Origin: Aliidiomarina quisquiliarum
Lineage (GTDB): Bacteria > Pseudomonadota > Gammaproteobacteria > Enterobacterales > Alteromonadaceae
NCBI RefSeq assembly: GCF_023922585.1
Contig: NZ_JAMFTN010000052.1
Location: forward strand, 1 to 64,000
Length of the DNA stretch: 64,000 bases
Direction: 5' to 3'
This document shows positions 26,902-35,591 of the stretch, in pieces (the stretch's first letter is position 1; every line of letters begins with the position of its first letter). The notes beneath the pieces were generated by a model. It was not told the origin of the DNA, did not search any database, and saw nothing but the letters and a program-made list of their open reading frames with translations. The translations under genes and the position numbers were made by a program.

Positions 26902-29900
26902 CTAGTTACGGCGAACTGGGTCGGCACCGTAAGGCGCGCTTAAGGAACCAGGCTTTAATTGTGGCCGCGGGTTCTGCTCGAGTAGCTTATGCAGTTCTGC
27001 AATACCACGTTCAAGTTGAGCGTCGCTGCCATTAAAGGTGGCATAGGGTAAGTTATTCACCTCAAGGTCTGGCTCTACACCGTAACCTTCCACCACCCAA
27101 GTTCCGTCCATGGCATGTTGTGGCGTTTCCGCAACACGAGCTAAACCGCGATCGGCTAGCGTATTGCGACCCGATAACCAAACGCCAGCACCAGTGGTGC
27201 GTTTACCTATCAGTGGGCCTAAGCCTAAGGTTTTTACCCCGGCAGAGAAGGTTTCGCCATCGGAATAGGTTAACTGGTCGGTTAATACCACAAACTGGCC
27301 ACGGAAGGTTTGTTGCATGTTGGTATAACCTTCACCTTGGCGCGGTTGCCAGAACATCCAAGCACGGCGTAATAGCTTTTCAATAATCCAGCTGTCGATA
27401 TTTCCCCCGCGGTTACGGCGTACGTCAATAATTAAACCGTCTTTGTCTACGTTGTCATAAAAGTCGCGAGCAAAGCTGGCAATGTCGTTAGCACCCATGG
27501 CGTAAATATGAATGTAACCATAGTTACCATCGCTAGCATTAGCTACCTTCGCACGGTTGCTATACACCCAGTCGTCGTAACGTAAGCGGTGATCTCTTGA
27601 AGTAGAAACCGGCTCAACTACGGTTGACCAACTACTGCGGCCACGCTGTAAGTCAACACGTACCTGCTTACCTACTTGGCCACGCAAGGCAGTGGTTAAG
27701 TCGCCTAGGTGTTTTATTGGCGCACCGTTAATGTGAGTAATAACATCGCCCACAGACGCCTTAACACCAGCTTGAGCTAAAGGTGAAGCACTAGCAGGAA
27801 GTTCGGGGTCGGTTTGATAAATGTGTTTTATCTCTAAGCCGTTGGCATGGTTAGCAAAAGCCGCCGCTAGGCTTGCTGCCGTTGGTAAATGGTCGCGTGT
27901 TGTGTACTCACCGCCACGCACTTGCGAATGTAACACGTTTAATTCACTCAGTAACTGGGCAAACAAGTCGTCAAGTTCGTTTCGGTCGGTTAAACGAGCC
28001 ACCAAGGGTGAGTACTGCTCGTGCATGGCGTTCCAGTCGACACCGCGCATATTGCGGTCGAACAAGAAATCGCGGTGCATTAGCCAAGCGTCGTGGAACA
28101 TTTGCTGCCATTCAACCTGCGGGTTAAGTGCAAGCTGCCATTGGCTAGTGGCAATGCGAGATTTGCTTAAGTCACTTGGGGCACTGGCGCCGGCATCGAC
28201 CACAAACATGTCTTCAGGTTTTCTTTGGCGGAAGAACAAACGCTTTCCGTCATTGGAAAGTTGGTAACTAGTAACGTTACTGGCGAAGCTGTCGCGGCTA
28301 ATGTCTGTTTGCGCAAATGGAATTTGGTACAAAGTAGCAGGGCCATTATTGCGTGCTTGTACGTATAAACGAGACTCAGACACCGTTAAATTATAGTAGT
28401 TGTCGGCTTCTACTGGTACTTGCCACAAACGTTCGGCTAAGCCGTCCCAGTCAATAAGCTTGGCTCGACGCCGGGCGGTACGTTCGGCTTCAGCAACTGC
28501 GTTGTCACAATGAGATACTTCTGTTGGCGGCGCGAATGGAAAGCAAGCCTGCTGCTTAAGCGCCACGGCAAATAGCTGTGTGCGTTTGTTAAACATTGGG
28601 CCCATATTGCGGTCGCCCCAAGGGCTGGTTGGGGTTGCTTTGAAGTTACGATCAGACAAAAAATACAGCCAGTTACCGTCGGTACTAAAGCTAGGAGAAT
28701 ACGATTCGTATTTATTTGAGGTTAATACCTCGGTACGTTGATCGGAAAAAGAGTGTAATACAACTTGGCTACGAGAGCCGGTTAAGTCGGTACGGGCAAA
28801 AGCAACCGCCTTGCTGTCGGCAGACCAAGCTAAGCTACTTATGGGTGAATGACCATTGGCACCAGAATATACTTTGGTGTTTTTGTTATTGCTAAGATCA
28901 AGCAACCAAAGATTACCGTCTTTGTCGTCGTGGGCAATATACTTGCCGTTTGGCGACAGATATAAATTCCATCGGAAGGTGCTACCGTCGGTGGTTAAGC
29001 GCTTGGCATCATCAGAGCCGTCGGCAGCAAAACGCCAAATTTCATTTTCACCGCTTTGGTCATTAATTGCATAAACCCATTTGCCGTCGTGGCTAATAAT
29101 AGCGTTGCGCGAGCGACTTGCATCGGGTGTATCAATGTTCACTAGCCGGCGCGGTGCTTTGGCAGCAAGTGCAATTTGGCTACGAGCGGTAAGCACTACT
29201 TGCTCGCTACTACCCCCAAAACTAACGTTGGTTAAATAATCTAGTGGCTTAGTTAACCACCGCTCTTGGCGCTGACGAAAGTCGCTGGCTAAGGCTAGCT
29301 TTAGCTCTGAACCTTGGTTATTGGTTAAGTTTAGGGTGTGTAAATCAGCCCCTTGCTGGTACACAATAGTGCCGTTAGAAAGGGTAGCGTCCCACACCTG
29401 CCAGTCGCTGAAGTGGGTATGCTGAGTAAAGTTGCCGCCGGCTGCGGGTACCGACCAAATATTAGGAGTGCCGTCGGCGTCGCTAATAAAGTACACCCGG
29501 CCTTGCCAATACATAGGCTTGCGCACAGAGCCGGCATGGCCTGCGGTTAAATGCACCGCTTCTTCATTACTACCTAAGGTATAACGCCAAATTTCACCCA
29601 TGGCACCACCACGGTAAACGCGGGCGTTATCGGTGGTAGCTTGCAGGCCAAAGCGGGTAAAGAATAACTGTTTGCCTTCGCTGTCGGTTACACCTTCAAT
29701 AGCGTCAACCAAAGGAATGGTTTCGGTGTGTAGTGTTTGTGGGTTTACTTTACGAAGTACCCACTGGTTGGCAGGGCCCATTACATGGTCGGTAGAATAA
29801 ATAATGTCGCCATTTGGGGTCCAACTTTGTAGGCGCACTCGGCTTTGCTCGAAGCTAATACGTTTCGGCGTACCGCCACTAATAGGCATAACATAGACTT

Positions 29901-30198
29901 CAGTAGCGCCTTCGTAGTTGGCCACAAAGGCTAGCCATTCGCCATTCGGTGAAAGTTTTGCGGTGTGCTCTTCTGCTGCGCTCGAGGTTAAGCGTTGTGG
30001 AGCAGAAGCGGCAAGGTCAGTGAGCCAAATGTCACCTTCAGCAGTGAACACTAGGTTATTACCTACTAAATGTGGGGCGCGGTAATAACCTTGGTTTGAT
30101 TGCTCGGTTTGGGTAGCTGCTAGCAAGGTAGGTGTAGTCACCAAGCCTGCTAATATTAAACCCGAGAGCACCAAAGAAAGAGGGGCCGTTCGTTTCAT
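26902..30198 (-). CDS. Tricorn-type S41 protease, exported
   Basis: Large serine protease of 1098 residues. The signal peptide (about 1-28) is followed by two sets of PD40/WD-like beta-propeller repeats (about 35-640; for example AKLSPNGEWLAFVANYEG and YLSPNGKYIAHDDKDGN). A tricorn C1 region comes next, then a PDZ domain (about 750-860, VGDVITHINGAPI) and the S41 core. The nucleophile is probably Ser979 in LTYSDGETF, preceded by DVRRNRGGN. Homologues of archaeal tricorn degrade oligopeptides; the signal peptide suggests periplasmic action here. The length is normal and no lesion is seen. It may process peptides imported by neighbouring receptors, which is inference. Confidence 0.93.
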   Translation of the reverse strand: MKRTAPLSLVLSGLILAGLVTTPTLLAATQTEQSNQGYYRAPHLVGNNLVFTAEGDIWLTDLAASAPQRLTSSAAEEHTAKLSPNGEWLAFVANYEGATEVYVMPISGGTPKRISFEQSRVRLQSWTPNGDIIYSTDHVMGPANQWVLRKVNPQTLHTETIPLVDAIEGVTDSEGKQLFFTRFGLQATTDNARVYRGGAMGEIWRYTLGSNEEAVHLTAGHAGSVRKPMYWQGRVYFISDADGTPNIWSVPAAGGNFTQHTHFSDWQVWDATLSNGTIVYQQGADLHTLNLTNNQGSELKLALASDFRQRQERWLTKPLDYLTNVSFGGSSEQVVLTARSQIALAAKAPRRLVNIDTPDASRSRNAIISHDGKWVYAINDQSGENEIWRFAADGSDDAKRLTTDGSTFRWNLYLSPNGKYIAHDDKDGNLWLLDLSNNKNTKVYSGANGHSPISSLAWSADSKAVAFARTDLTGSRSQVVLHSFSDQRTEVLTSNKYESYSPSFSTDGNWLYFLSDRNFKATPTSPWGDRNMGPMFNKRTQLFAVALKQQACFPFAPPTEVSHCDNAVAEAERTARRRAKLIDWDGLAERLWQVPVEADNYYNLTVSESRLYVQARNNGPATLYQIPFAQTDISRDSFASNVTSYQLSNDGKRLFFRQRKPEDMFVVDAGASAPSDLSKSRIATSQWQLALNPQVEWQQMFHDAWLMHRDFLFDRNMRGVDWNAMHEQYSPLVARLTDRNELDDLFAQLLSELNVLHSQVRGGEYTTRDHLPTAASLAAAFANHANGLEIKHIYQTDPELPASASPLAQAGVKASVGDVITHINGAPIKHLGDLTTALRGQVGKQVRVDLQRGRSSWSTVVEPVSTSRDHRLRYDDWVYSNRAKVANASDGNYGYIHIYAMGANDIASFARDFYDNVDKDGLIIDVRRNRGGNIDSWIIEKLLRRAWMFWQPRQGEGYTNMQQTFRGQFVVLTDQLTYSDGETFSAGVKTLGLGPLIGKRTTGAGVWLSGRNTLADRGLARVAETPQHAMDGTWVVEGYGVEPDLEVNNLPYATFNGSDAQLERGIAELHKLLEQNPRPQLKPGSLSAPYGADPVRRN

Positions 30199-30213
30199 GA
30201 AATGTTCCTAGTT

Positions 30214-30804
30214 TTATTTGTTGGTGCCTAGGCCTCCACTTAATACAAGTTGTAAGGCTTCGGCGGGCTTCATGTCGATATTGCGGGTGCAGCTTCGCGG
30301 CACAATAATAGTGTAGCCACCCACGTTGTAGGCCATGGGTAAAAACACCGCAAGCTGGTCTTCGGCTAATAACGCCGACATCTTGTCATCTTTTATACCC
30401 CCTTTCTTAGTGACAATGCCAATGAGTTCAACGTCAGATTGGGGGAGTTTAACGAGAACAACCGATTCGTCGGCAAAGTTTTTACCCGACATTACATCAA
30501 CAAGGTCTTGCAGCATGCCATATATTTGCTTGCTACCTGGTATGCGCAGTAAAATACGGCCCGGCAACTGCCAGAACCAGCCAATGCCTTTGTAGCGAGC
30601 ACTAAAGCCAATAATAAAGCAAAGCAATAGAAAGCTAAGAATTCCTAAACCAGGCAGGTACCACTTATCGGGCAAGGCAAAAGAAAGTATGGGCGCTGTC
30701 CACGCCTCCATTTTAGCTAGTAGCCAGCGTAACAACTCAATAGTAATAATAACCGGCAGTAAAATAGCCAAGCCACGTAAAATAGACTGAACAAATAACT
30801 TCAT
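30214..30804 (-). CDS. DUF502 family membrane protein
   Basis: A 196-residue protein with two predicted transmembrane segments (about 5-28 and 50-68), RYKGIGWFWQLPGRILLRIPGSKQIYG, split by family usage into the conserved RIPGSKQIYG core, and a soluble C-terminal part containing GIVTKKGG and FLPMAYNVGGYTIIVPR. These match DUF502, whose function is unknown. It sits 15 bases upstream of the protease gene on the same strand, so co-transcription is likely. AGGA lies about 11 bases before the start. Confidence 0.85.
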   Translation of the reverse strand: MKLFVQSILRGLAILLPVIITIELLRWLLAKMEAWTAPILSFALPDKWYLPGLGILSFLLLCFIIGFSARYKGIGWFWQLPGRILLRIPGSKQIYGMLQDLVDVMSGKNFADESVVLVKLPQSDVELIGIVTKKGGIKDDKMSALLAEDQLAVFLPMAYNVGGYTIIVPRSCTRNIDMKPAEALQLVLSGGLGTNK

Positions 30805-30834
30805 GCTTAATTTTATCCTGTTTAAAGGCCTTGC

Positions 30835-31269
30835 TTAGCTGGCGCTAAACAGCGCTATAAAACCTAAAACAATAAGTGCACAGTTGGCAAACCAAGCCAG
30901 CATAAAAAACCAAGTGCGTGGGCTGGGGTTTTTATTTGTAGCTATTGAGTAATAAAGCACCATGTGAGCAAAGCGAGCTATAACCATAATGGCTATACAT
31001 ACTTGGGTCCAAACGGGGTTAGCGCCAGTGAAAATAGCAAACACCCCTGCTCCCAGCATGGTACCAAGGTTTTCAATGGTGTTTTGGTGCGTGCGCCAAG
31101 CACGAAATACAAAGCTTTTATGCGCGCGCTCTTGCTCGGGGGCCATGCCAGGAATTGCCCCGGGTTGGCGTGCTTTGCTAGCGCTGGCAACAAGCCATTG
31201 CACCATAACTAGGCTGAGTAACAAGCCAAGCCAGAGTATACTGCCTGAATATAGTGAAAGGTTAATCAT
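30835..31269 (-). CDS. MAPEG family membrane protein
   Basis: A 144-residue four-helix membrane protein. RAWRTHQNTIENLG matches the MAPEG loop (glutathione-S-transferase/eicosanoid-type membrane proteins), with helices at about 8-28, 65-84, 87-107 and 122-142. Bacterial members have no settled substrate; glutathione-dependent detoxification is the usual suggestion. GGAG precedes the ATG. It is first in a minus-strand row with the DUF502 and protease genes. Confidence 0.85.
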   Translation of the reverse strand: MINLSLYSGSILWLGLLLSLVMVQWLVASASKARQPGAIPGMAPEQERAHKSFVFRAWRTHQNTIENLGTMLGAGVFAIFTGANPVWTQVCIAIMVIARFAHMVLYYSIATNKNPSPRTWFFMLAWFANCALIVLGFIALFSAS

Positions 31270-31334
31270 AGCCGCTCCATTATTATTGTTAGTTACTATA
31301 GGTTAGCGTATTAATAGTTCACGGTCGCTAGTTG

Positions 31335-31346
31335 AATAGCGCTATT
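31335..31346. promoter_or_regulatory. Palindrome AATAGCGCTATT in the MAPEG/kinase divergent region
   Basis: A perfect 12-base palindrome lies in the 127-base gap between the divergent MAPEG and hybrid-kinase genes. It could be an operator for either. No matching site was found elsewhere in the window by eye, so this is tentative. Confidence 0.25.
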
Positions 31347-31396
31347 TAATTAAATGTACGAATTAACGCACTACCAATTGCCAATCTACTTGTTCC

Positions 31397-34300
31397 GTGC
31401 TGATATGGATTTCTATGTTGCCTGTTGCCCTTGTTTTATTTACCGCGCTAACTTACTTTTTAGTACTGTTTAGTATTGCCTACCGTGGTGAGCGCCGCCG
31501 CCAAGACACGCCAAAACCATGGCGCTATACTCTTGTGCTTGGTGTTCACTGTACCACTTGGGCATTTTACGGCACAGTTACCCAGGCGGTTCATTATGGC
31601 TGGAGTTTTGCTCCAACCTACGCGGGCGCCATTTTGGTTTTTCTTTTTGCGCACGGTATTTTAATGAAAACATTAAGTGCCGTGCGTGAGCATAACTTAA
31701 ACTCTATTTCCGACTTTATTGGCTCGCGTTATTCGAAGTCACATGGCATAGCGGCAGCAGTAGCTATTATTGCCCTTATTGCCTTAGTTCCCTATATATC
31801 ACTGCAGTTACGCGCAATTACAGCTAGTTTCTCGAGTGTTACCGGTGCAGCATCAACTAATATACCTTGGTTTTCAGACCTTTCAGCAGGTGTCGCTTTA
31901 GCCATGATAGGCTTTTCAATTTTATTTGGCGCCAGACGTTTAAGCTTAGCAGAGAAACACCCAGGGCTAATGGACGCAGTTGCTTTCGAGTCGGTAATCA
32001 AACTAGCCGCCTTTATTATTGTTGGCTTATTCTGCACCTATTATTTATTCGATGGTTTGAATGATTTATTACTACAAGCATCGCAAAACCCAGTAACTCA
32101 AAACATTTTAGTGGCTAAGCCTAATGGCTCCTATATTTACATTACTCACATGCTCTTAGGGGCGTTGTCTATGCTGGTATTGCCACGCCAGTTTCATGTG
32201 AATTTTGTTGAAAACTTACACCCCGACGAATTACGTACGGCCCGTTGGGGCTTTCCACTTTATTTATTTGCTATAAATTTCTTTATTTTGCCTATTGCCC
32301 TTGCTGGTGGCTTGCTGGTACCAGAGTTTCGTTATCAAGACACTTTTATGCTGGCGTTGCCTATTTTTGCCGAGCGCCCAGATATCGCCTTAATTGCTTT
32401 TATTGGCGGTTTAGCGGCGGGCACCAGTATGGTTATTATGGCCACGCTATCGTTAAGCATAATGATTTCTAACGACGTAATAACCCCCATGTGGCTTAAA
32501 TTTCGCTCGAGCAAAAACTTAGCTTTAAGTTTAACGCCAGGGTTGGTGTTAACTATTCGCCGGCTAATTATGGTGGGCATTATTTTGCTGGCCTACTTTT
32601 ATCACGTGGCCACTCAAACTGGCATGCCATTGGTAAGTAATGGGTTAATTGCAATGGCGCTGATGGCGCAAACGGCTCCTGCTTTAATAGGTGGTTTACT
32701 ATGGGAGCGAGCCAATAAGTATGGTGTAGTTGCCGGCCTTGTTGCGGGCTCCGCACTATGGATTTACTTACTGCTATTGCCGTCGTTACAACTTTCCGCC
32801 AACGACTCTCTAGCGCGACTTACCGACACGGATATAAACCAAGGTGTATGGTTAAGCTTAGGCATTAATATAGCCTTGTATGTAATAGTGTCGTTGTTAA
32901 CAAAGGTACCGGTGCACGAACGCCATAACGCGCAACGGTTTGTTAATCCGGGGCGCTCTAGCCATGCGGGTGCCTTAGAACGAAACGTAACCTGGGGGCG
33001 GTTGCGTAGTGTTTTGGCGCGCTTTATTGATCAGCGCGACGCCACCCGGCTTGATAAGCGTTTAGGGGTGGCTATAGGTTCTGCGCCGAGTGAAGGCATG
33101 GTGCCGGCATTAATGTTACTGCGTATTGAACGAGAACTTGCAGGGGCAATAGGTAGTGCTGCTAGCCGGTTGCTGATCGACGCTTTAGCGCGGCAGTCGC
33201 ATGTGTCGGTTGAAGAAGTGGTTGACTGGGCCTCCGAAGCGTCGGAACTGTACCGATTTAACCGCGAACTATTACAAGCCTCTGTCGAAAACATTCCTCA
33301 AGGTATCAGTGTAATCGACGTAGACTTGCGTTTAGTGGCATGGAATCGCCGTTATCTTACCATATTTGAATATCCAGAAGGTTTTATTCAGGCGGGCATG
33401 TCGGTAGCCGACATACTGCGGTATAACGCCAGCCGTGGTTTGTTTGGTGTGCCGAACGAAGACATTGACGCCGAAATTGAAAAGCGGCTCGACTATTTGC
33501 GCTCTGGCAGCGCTTACCGTTATCAGCGTAGCCAGGCCGACGGGTTAGTAATTGAATTGCAAGGCTCGCCAATGCCCGATGGCGGCTTTGTGACTACTTA
33601 CACCGATGTAACCGAATTAGTGGAAGCGCAAGAAAAATTAAAGCGTATTAACCTTGAGCTAGAGCAGCGGGTGTCGGAACGCACGCACCAGCTGTTAGAA
33701 GCAAAGCATGCCGCAGAGCAAGCCCATGCCAGCAAGTCACGCTTTTTTGCTGCGGCTAGTCACGATCTAATGCAACCCTTTAATGCTGCTATTTTATTTT
33801 GTGAAATGCTGGAAAAGCGCAGTGAAGGAGAGTCGTTGCACTTTGCTCAGCAAATTCAGCGCTCGTTACAAAATGCTGAAGAGCTGCTAACTATGCTATT
33901 GGAAATGACCAAGCTAGACTCTGGCAAATTACAGCCCGACTTACGCCGAATTCCACTGGCCGACATTATGCTGCCCTTAGTAGAAAGCAGCCGTGCCCTT
34001 GCAGCCGAAAAAGGGTTGCAATTTAATGTGGCAGACTCGTCGGCGGTGGTGTTAACCGACGCGAAATTATTACGCCGTGTGTTACAAAACCTGTTATCAA
34101 ATGCGGTGCGCTATACCAACAGCGGCAAAGTGCTATTTGGAGTACGTCGTCGTGGTGGTTATGTTGAAGTGCAAGTGATCGACACGGGGCGGGGTATTCC
34201 TTTAGCGCAGCAAGAAAAAATATTTGATGAGTTTCACCAGCTCGACAAGAAAGCTGAAAACCCCGGCTTAGGTTTGGGTTTAGCCATTGTTGAGCGTATG

Positions 34301-34804
34301 TGCCGATTGTTAAATATGCCTATTAGTTTGCAGTCTATCCCTAATAAAGGCACTTGTTTTAGCGTGCGTATTCCTGTGGTTGGCTGGCAAAAAATTAGTA
34401 AGCCTCAGTTAGTGCAAGCCATCCACGAGCCTTCAACAGCGCTATTAAAGGGTAAGCGGGTGATGGTAATTGATAACGACCGCGCAGTGCGCGAAGCTTT
34501 GTCGTCGCTACTTGCCGACTGGGGGGCAATTGTTTCAGCTTGCCATACGCCAGCAGAAGCCTTAGCGCTTACTGAAATGCCAGAGCTTATGTTGGTTGAC
34601 TATCATTTAGACGACGGTGAAATAGGCGTTGATGTAATTCGGCGCATGCGGGTAAAGTGGAATAAAACGATACCTGCTATTGTTAACACGGCGGACCCAA
34701 ATGAAGCCATACGGGAAGAAGTAGTAGAAGCACGGGCCTTATTTTTGCCTAAGCCAGTAAAGAAAATAGCATTAAAGCGGTTAATCAAACGACTGCGGGT
34801 TTGA
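31397..34804 (+). CDS. Hybrid sensor kinase with SSS transporter domain (CrbS-like)
   Basis: Inner-membrane sensor of 1135 residues. An SLC5/SSS transporter-like domain with about 12-13 helices (1-510) is joined to a linker helix region (about 540-610) and a PAS domain (about 620-735, VENIPQGISVIDVDLRLVAW). A coiled coil follows, then HisKA with His789 in ASHDLMQPF, HATPase with GLGLGLAIVERM, and a C-terminal receiver with Asp1068 in MLVDYHLDDG. This is the CrbS architecture that, with CrbR, controls acetate/acyl-CoA metabolism in Vibrio and Pseudomonas. The start is GTG here; the ATG six codons on, with GGA just upstream, is equally plausible. The end overlaps the regulator gene by 24 bases, tail to tail. 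Confidence 0.9.
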   Translation: MLIWISMLPVALVLFTALTYFLVLFSIAYRGERRRQDTPKPWRYTLVLGVHCTTWAFYGTVTQAVHYGWSFAPTYAGAILVFLFAHGILMKTLSAVREHNLNSISDFIGSRYSKSHGIAAAVAIIALIALVPYISLQLRAITASFSSVTGAASTNIPWFSDLSAGVALAMIGFSILFGARRLSLAEKHPGLMDAVAFESVIKLAAFIIVGLFCTYYLFDGLNDLLLQASQNPVTQNILVAKPNGSYIYITHMLLGALSMLVLPRQFHVNFVENLHPDELRTARWGFPLYLFAINFFILPIALAGGLLVPEFRYQDTFMLALPIFAERPDIALIAFIGGLAAGTSMVIMATLSLSIMISNDVITPMWLKFRSSKNLALSLTPGLVLTIRRLIMVGIILLAYFYHVATQTGMPLVSNGLIAMALMAQTAPALIGGLLWERANKYGVVAGLVAGSALWIYLLLLPSLQLSANDSLARLTDTDINQGVWLSLGINIALYVIVSLLTKVPVHERHNAQRFVNPGRSSHAGALERNVTWGRLRSVLARFIDQRDATRLDKRLGVAIGSAPSEGMVPALMLLRIERELAGAIGSAASRLLIDALARQSHVSVEEVVDWASEASELYRFNRELLQASVENIPQGISVIDVDLRLVAWNRRYLTIFEYPEGFIQAGMSVADILRYNASRGLFGVPNEDIDAEIEKRLDYLRSGSAYRYQRSQADGLVIELQGSPMPDGGFVTTYTDVTELVEAQEKLKRINLELEQRVSERTHQLLEAKHAAEQAHASKSRFFAAASHDLMQPFNAAILFCEMLEKRSEGESLHFAQQIQRSLQNAEELLTMLLEMTKLDSGKLQPDLRRIPLADIMLPLVESSRALAAEKGLQFNVADSSAVVLTDAKLLRRVLQNLLSNAVRYTNSGKVLFGVRRRGGYVEVQVIDTGRGIPLAQQEKIFDEFHQLDKKAENPGLGLGLAIVERMCRLLNMPISLQSIPNKGTCFSVRIPVVGWQKISKPQLVQAIHEPSTALLKGKRVMVIDNDRAVREALSSLLADWGAIVSACHTPAEALALTEMPELMLVDYHLDDGEIGVDVIRRMRVKWNKTIPAIVNTADPNEAIREEVVEARALFLPKPVKKIALKRLIKRLRV

Positions 34805-35449
34805 GTCTTCTTCGCCAGCGCGTAGCATGTCTTTAAAAATTACCCCCGCTTGCGTTCGGTTTATAACACCAAGCTTGCGTAAAATTGCCGACACGTGCTG
34901 TTTTATTGTGGTTTCTTGAACTTGTAATTCCCAGGCAATTTGCTTATTCAACAGGCCGTCAGCAATACAGCTAAGCACCTTAAACTGTTGTGGGGTAAGT
35001 TGTTCTAGCCTATAGGCAAAGTCTTCGCTTTCTGCATCAGGTTCGTTGGCGGGTGTTTGGCGCAAGTGTTCCGGTAGCCAATTGTCCCCATTTAAAACAA
35101 TTTCAACTGCTTCTTTGATCATGGGTAAGGGCGCCGACTTAGGTACATAAGCACTGGCACCAAAGGCCATAGCTCGGCGAATAACGTCGGGGCTTTCGTT
35201 GGCCGACACAATAATAACTAAAATGTCGGGAAATAAATTACGCACCGCAGTTAACCCGGTTAAGCCTTGGTTACCTGGCATATTTAAGTCTAATAGTACC
35301 AACTCAATTTGTCGCTCACGCTCAAGTAACTCTTGTAGCGCAGGAAAGCTTTCCGCCTCCAAAACATCGCCACTTAAGGTTTCTGACAGCGCTTGTTTAA
35401 GAGCGGCACGAAATAGAGGGTGGTCATCAGCAATTACAGCTCTAGCCAT
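34781..35449 (-). CDS. LuxR/NarL-type response regulator (CrbR-like)
   Basis: A receiver domain (IADDHPLFRAAL, phospho-Asp in VLLDLNMPG, Lys in VPKSA) is followed by a LuxR helix-turn-helix (LTPQQFKVLSCIADGLLNKQ through KQHVSAILRKLGV). It is the likely partner of the overlapping SSS-type kinase. CrbR in other gammaproteobacteria activates acetyl-CoA synthetase and related genes. I chose the ATG with GGA seven bases upstream; an ATG six codons earlier has no ribosome-binding site. Genes for a TonB-dependent receptor and a permease/CoA-ligase operon lie next door and are candidate targets. Confidence 0.9.
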   Translation of the reverse strand: MARAVIADDHPLFRAALKQALSETLSGDVLEAESFPALQELLERERQIELVLLDLNMPGNQGLTGLTAVRNLFPDILVIIVSANESPDVIRRAMAFGASAYVPKSAPLPMIKEAVEIVLNGDNWLPEHLRQTPANEPDAESEDFAYRLEQLTPQQFKVLSCIADGLLNKQIAWELQVQETTIKQHVSAILRKLGVINRTQAGVIFKDMLRAGEEDSNPQSFD

Positions 35450-35530
35450 GTTGTTCCATGTATTCATTCAAGTATAGGCCTAATGTTGTACCCGAAGCAC
35501 CGCCGAACCGCAACTGGAACCGCAGCAAGA

Positions 35531-35562
35531 AAAAAGCCACCAACCCATAGGGGTGGTGGCTA
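35531..35562 (-). terminator. Intrinsic terminator of the second TonB-dependent receptor
   Basis: The AGCCACC/GGTGGCT arms with an inner CCC/GGG stack, one bulge and a short loop form an 11-pair hairpin, followed on the minus strand by six T. It lies about 30 bases past the receptor stop and separates it from the regulator gene. Confidence 0.88.
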
Positions 35563-35591
35563 AAGGTTAACCAGAGAACTATGTTACATGC

